Below, in pieces: positions 5,516-7,685 of a stretch of DNA of 7,685 nucleotides. This DNA is from an uncultured Bacilli bacterium (GTDB taxonomy: Bacteria > Bacillota_I > Bacilli_A > RF39 > UBA660), in contig CALVJU010000018.1 of NCBI GenBank assembly GCA_944332375.1, positions 1-7,685 of the forward strand, read 5' to 3'. The notes under the pieces were generated by a model that saw only the letters and a program-made list of their open reading frames with translations, ran no database searches and had not been told where the DNA came from. The position numbers and the translations under genes are program-made. The stretch's first letter is position 1. Every line of letters starts with the position of its first letter.

Positions 5516-5564
5516 CTATTATCTACCGTAGTCATCTTGGAGGTATAAAAAGATTATTCTAAAA

Positions 5565-5933
5565 TTATTTAATTACCTCTAAACCACCTAAATATGGTCT
5601 TAACACTTCTGGAACTGTAATACTACCATCTTTATTTTGATATTGTTCTACAATAGCAGGAACTAATCGACTTGTAGCAAGGCCACTACCATTTAAAGTA
5701 CAAACATAATGTAAGTTACCATCATTATCACGATATTTTGTATTATTTCTCCTTGCTTGATAATCTCTACTATTAGATACACTACTTACTTCTTTATAAA
5801 TCCCCATACTTGGTATCCATACTTCAATATCATAAGTTCTACACATACCTTGAGCACAATCGCCAGCAGCAAGTTTACTTACTTGATAGTGAAGTCCTAA
5901 TTTTTTCATTAATCCTTCTGCAATATTTAATAA
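5565..5933 (-). pseudogene. serS: 3' fragment of seryl-tRNA synthetase
   Basis: The open frame encodes the last part of seryl-tRNA synthetase, a cytosolic class II enzyme of about 425 residues that charges tRNA-Ser. Similarity starts at NIAEGLMKKLGLHYQ, upstream of the first ATG (5909), and runs through KLAAGDCAQGMCRTYDIEVW, the ATP-pocket stretch EVSSVSN, DYQARRNN, class II motif 3 (LNGSGLATSRL) and PEVLRPYLGG to a TAA. The N-terminal coiled coil, motif 1 and the motif 2 FRxE loop, about 300 residues, are absent, and an in-frame TAA at 5934-5936 ends the reading upstream. It cannot charge tRNA. The kept part has no internal stop or frameshift and still has its terminator, so the loss of the 5' part looks recent. 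If ATG 5909 is used, the product would be 114 residues. Confidence 0.9.
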
Positions 5934-5970
5934 TTAATGATTAAGTTTTTCTATGTTCTCATTGAATTCA

Positions 5971-5991
5971 GTGATATTTTCGTGATATTTT
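5971..5991. repeat. Tandem repeat GTGATATTTT, period 11
   Basis: Two identical 10-mers GTGATATTTT (5971-5980 and 5982-5991) are separated by one base, so they repeat on the same face of the helix. GTGATAT occurs again at 6173-6179. Such spacing suits a DNA-binding protein acting 35-55 bases upstream of the promoter at 6026. Confidence 0.5.
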
Positions 5992-6025
5992 TGAGATGTT
6001 AAAGAAAATTAATGCTAAAATATCT

Positions 6026-6053
6026 TTGAAGCAACGAAGTTCAATGATATAAT
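6026..6053 (+). promoter_or_regulatory. Sigma-70-type promoter for the plus-strand unknown gene
   Basis: TTGAAG (6026-6031) and a consensus TATAAT (6048-6053) are 16 bases apart. Transcription would begin near 6060, giving a leader of about 195 bases before the ATG at 6254. Confidence 0.6.
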
Positions 6054-6158
6054 ATATACTAAAATTAATGGATTAAAACATTTGATATGTACTCTAGAAA
6101 TTTATGTAACATATAAAAATACATGATAAAAAAACATTTTTTGACCGCTCATGTAGTC

Positions 6159-6175
6159 CACAATAATTTACTGTG
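6159..6175. promoter_or_regulatory. Operator-like dyad in the leader
   Basis: CACAATAATTTACTGTG is symmetric about its central T, with arms CACAxTAA and TTAxTGTG and one mismatched pair. It lies between the predicted transcription start and the gene, a place where a repressor could act. No regulator is identified. Confidence 0.4.
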
Positions 6176-6209
6176 ATATCAAAGAAATAATATACTTTAA
6201 GCTTAATGT

Positions 6210-6228
6210 CTTTTCAATTATTGAAAAG
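6210..6228. repeat. 8-bp perfect inverted repeat just before the ribosome binding site
   Basis: CTTTTCAA (6210-6217) and TTGAAAAG (6221-6228) flank TTA. In mRNA the hairpin would end seven bases before AAAGGA (6235-6240) and might affect translation. Its position argues that coding begins downstream, at 6254. Confidence 0.55.
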
Positions 6229-6253
6229 CCAAAGAAAGGAATGTTGGTTAAAA

Positions 6254-6808
6254 ATGGCAAGTGAATTAAAAAGTTTATTATTAGACTCAAACAAAAAAAT
6301 AGAAGAATATTCAACATTTAATTTAAAAACAATTGGCGAAGTTATGGCTAAATTGGCAACCTCTTATGAAAATGAAACATATTCTTATCAACAAACACAT
6401 TATTTTTGTAAATATTATCCCGGTTATTTTCATAATGAGAATGATGCAGGAAATGAAATTTATGTTAAGCATCCAGCTTTTATTATTAATGATTCTATTA
6501 AAAGAAGTTTTTATTCTTTCAAAGATTATGATTTAAAAAGCTATCAAGAAGAAGGAAAAGTATTGATATTGATTGATGATTTAAAAAATATGTTAGTTGA
6601 TTCAATTAGTTTTTATACTTTTGATGAGAAAACCAACAAATTAAAATCAAATGTTTATTTTGGAAATTTCGCATATTTAAAAGCATTCATAGATGAAGTA
6701 ATTTTATACAAAATAAAAAATAACTTAACTAATATTTCAAATGCAGAACTTCAAAATATAGTGAATAATTTTTTAGATGGAAATCACAAAAAAATAAAAA
6801 AATTGTAA
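6254..6808 (+). CDS. Protein of unknown function, 184 residues
   Basis: I do not recognise this protein. From ATG 6254 it has 184 residues, no signal peptide and no membrane segment, with an alternating helix/strand look and a Lys-rich end (HKKIKKL). Notable parts are an N-terminal helix (ELKSLLLDSNKKIEEY), an aromatic-rich middle (YENETYSYQQTHYFCKYYPG, residues 38-57) with GNEIYVKHPAFIIND (66-80), and a hydrophobic strand followed by acids (VLILIDDL, 103-110). The frame is open to an ATG at 6206, but that start has no ribosome binding site and the hairpin at 6210-6228 lies within it. AAAGGA at 6235-6240 is 13 bases before 6254, rather far, so the start is not certain. It is the first gene on the plus strand, divergent from the serS fragment, and stands alone under its own promoter. 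The clean 550-base frame and coding-like composition support a real gene. Confidence 0.75.
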   Translation: MASELKSLLLDSNKKIEEYSTFNLKTIGEVMAKLATSYENETYSYQQTHYFCKYYPGYFHNENDAGNEIYVKHPAFIINDSIKRSFYSFKDYDLKSYQEEGKVLILIDDLKNMLVDSISFYTFDEKTNKLKSNVYFGNFAYLKAFIDEVILYKIKNNLTNISNAELQNIVNNFLDGNHKKIKKL

Positions 6809-6824
6809 TTATGCATAATCACAA
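6803..6824. repeat. Near-perfect 22-bp palindrome across the stop codon
   Basis: A dyad centred on ATTATGCATAAT (6808-6819) extends outward to TTGT on the left and ACAA on the right, with one mismatched pair (6807/6820). It overlaps the TAA of the unknown gene. With no loop and no U-tract it is more like a DNA dyad than a terminator. Confidence 0.6.
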
Positions 6825-6931
6825 CTGAAATTAGTAATAAGTATTAATATAGATATATACAAAAAGATAAAGAAATTCTTGAACTAACAAAAGCATTTAT
6901 TTGCAGACTCTTATCATTATTATAAAGGTCA

Positions 6932-6958
6932 AAGACACTGCCTAACTAGCATTGTCTT
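6932..6958. repeat. Hairpin with 10-bp stem, one mismatch
   Basis: AAGACACTGC (6932-6941) and GCATTGTCTT (6949-6958) pair in 9 of 10 positions around CTAACTA. It is relatively GC-rich for this window. It lies 124 bases after the unknown gene and has no U-tract, so it could be a processing or weak termination structure. Confidence 0.5.
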
Positions 6959-7039
6959 CATTAATATTTAAACTCAAAGGAATTGTTAAATACACCATAA
7001 AAATTAGTAATGGTTAAATTTGCTTTTCAATCATTATAC

Positions 7040-7066
7040 TTGTAAAATATATAAAAATTATATAAT
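7040..7066 (+). promoter_or_regulatory. Weak candidate promoter for the right-edge gene
   Basis: TTGTAA (7040-7045) and TATAAT (7061-7066) are 15 bases apart, shorter than ideal, in a highly AT-rich setting where such matches are common. It is placed suitably for the gene that follows. Confidence 0.3.
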
Positions 7067-7146
7067 ATATTTATCAGAAAGATTTAATCTAATCTTATAG
7101 CCTTAATTTAGCATACGTGTATACATTGAGAGACTTGTTTAAATGA

Positions 7147-7685
7147 ACCATAGAACAATTAGAATTTACTTTATGTATTAAAGAAAAAATTAATAAAATA
7201 CCTAACAAAAAACAAAGTAAATTCAATAAAGATAAGTATCCCTTGCTTCAAATACCTAGATATGATAAAATCATGTCAATTGGAGATGATAACGTGGAAA
7301 ATAAAATCTTTTTATATTTATATCCAATACAAGAATTTAATAAAATTTTCTTATTTTCAAATGATTTTTATGAAGAAATGAAAAGAGAAAAACCTTTTGA
7401 TGTTCTTAATGAGTGTATAAATGAAAGATATAGAAAAAAAGGTTATCAAATAGTATATGCCTTGTACCCTGATAAAGAAATATTTGGAATTACTCCTATG
7501 CCAAATGATAGAATTATATATACTGATATTACCTTTAAAGAAACTAGTGGATATAATGAAGATGGAACTAAAAAAGAAGCTAAAGATATAAAATATCCAA
7601 ATGAACAATATTTAATTAATCAACTTGGTTTTGTAGATGAAATTGTGATTGGAGGCTTTCACTTTAGTGATTGTGTAAAACGTGT
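7147..7685 (+). CDS. Unknown protein, 5' end probably broken, 3' end outside window
   Basis: An open frame runs from after TGA 7144-7146 to the right edge. I do not recognise the family. It reads TIEQLEFTLCIKEKINKIP, KQSKFNKDKYPLLQIPRYDK, then a mixed alpha/beta part with IFLYLYPI, RYRKKGYQIVYALYPDKEI, DIKYPNEQYLINQLGFVDEI and GGFHFSDCVKR at the cut. It looks soluble and cytosolic. The first in-frame ATG is at 7273, but the decayed copy at 3836-3925 shows that coding similarity begins at KQSKF (7210) or earlier. Before the TGA the same frame reads VYTLRDLFK from GTG 7117, so a nonsense mutation early in the gene is likely. A database may instead show a shorter gene from 7273, or a pseudogene. 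No ribosome binding site supports 7273 clearly. Confidence 0.65.

Larger units (their letters stand above)
5284..5564. other. Intergenic region with palindromes and direct repeats
   Basis: No gene is seen in these 281 bases. From left to right they hold a spaced direct repeat (5312-5327 and 5369-5384), a very AT-rich stretch (5395-5420) that could serve as promoter for the phosphatase run but shows no clear -35/-10 pair, a 12-bp palindrome GGTTTTAAAACC (5444-5455), a 10-bp inverted repeat (5459-5481) and the serS terminator hairpin (5485-5515). Confidence 0.6.
5937..6205. other. Divergent intergenic region upstream of the plus-strand unknown gene
   Basis: No gene is seen in these 269 bases. 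They contain an 11-bp-period tandem repeat (5971-5991), a plus-strand promoter (6026-6053) and an operator-like dyad (6159-6175). The left end is the break where similarity to serS stops. Confidence 0.6.
6809..7146. other. Gene-free stretch between the two plus-strand genes
   Basis: No intact gene is seen. Besides the palindrome at its left end it holds a hairpin (6932-6958) and a weak promoter (7040-7066). A short plus reading near 6860-6925 (IQKDKEILELTKAFICRLL) is bounded by stops and could be a relic helix of a lost gene. Confidence 0.5.

Noticed and set aside
5284..7146. tRNA, T-box or CRISPR array in the gene-free stretches
   Set aside because: No cloverleaf, T-box core or regularly spaced repeats could be found; the repeats seen are pairs only.
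7357..7608. Minus-strand 83-codon frame, hydrophobic
   Set aside because: It is the antisense of the better-supported plus-strand frame; its Phe/Ile/Ser richness is what the antisense of Lys/Glu/Asn codons gives.
1..7685. TGA read as tryptophan (mycoplasma code) to explain the broken genes
   Set aside because: All Trp codons in recognisable genes are TGG, and most breaks are TAA, TAG or frameshifts, so recoding would not repair them.

Overview
The window is very AT-rich, with typical Shine-Dalgarno sites (AAAGGAG, GGAGG) and tightly packed genes. Every tryptophan in the recognisable proteins is encoded by TGG, and no intact gene ends in TGA, so the standard code applies. This points to a low-GC Bacillota (or a Mycoplasmatota-related lineage that keeps the standard code). 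I cannot name the species. No tRNA, rRNA, CRISPR array, transposase or integrase is visible.

Positions 1-5283 carry a run of genes, all on the minus strand and read from right to left. They are an inositol-monophosphatase-family phosphatase, a pyridoxamine-oxidase-like flavin protein, a GNAT acetyltransferase, a remnant of a DUF1016/YhcG nuclease, a NIF3/CutA-like small protein, a cytidine/guanine-type deaminase, a 6-pyruvoyl/6-carboxy-tetrahydropterin synthase (QueD) homologue, an RBBP9/YdeN-type hydrolase, a frameshifted unknown gene, a C-terminally truncated metallo-beta-lactamase-fold protein, and a short-chain dehydrogenase that leaves the window. Many spacings are a few bases or overlaps, which suggests one or two long transcripts. 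Intact single-domain 'salvage' enzymes alternate with broken genes, so the region looks like an accessory zone that collects and loses small genes.

Positions 5284-6205 form a boundary. A 122-codon 3' piece of seryl-tRNA synthetase (serS), still followed by a terminator-like hairpin, stands without its first two thirds. To its left is a cluster of palindromes and a spaced direct repeat in front of the phosphatase gene. To its right is a divergent promoter region with an 11-bp tandem repeat, an operator-like dyad and a good sigma-70-type promoter.

Positions 6206-7685 are on the plus strand. They hold a 184-residue protein of unknown function and then, after about 300 non-coding bases, an unknown protein with a damaged 5' end that runs off the right edge. 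A decayed inverted copy of part of this last gene lies in the minus-strand cluster at 3836-3925, just before the acetyltransferase. It links the two halves and shows that sequence was duplicated within the locus.

I do not find a convincing complete new system. The best leads are the displaced serS tail as a possible integration scar with unknown cargo to its right, the QueD homologue that keeps its zinc ligands but lacks the catalytic Cys and His, and the duplicated remnant that now supplies the acetyltransferase ribosome binding site.
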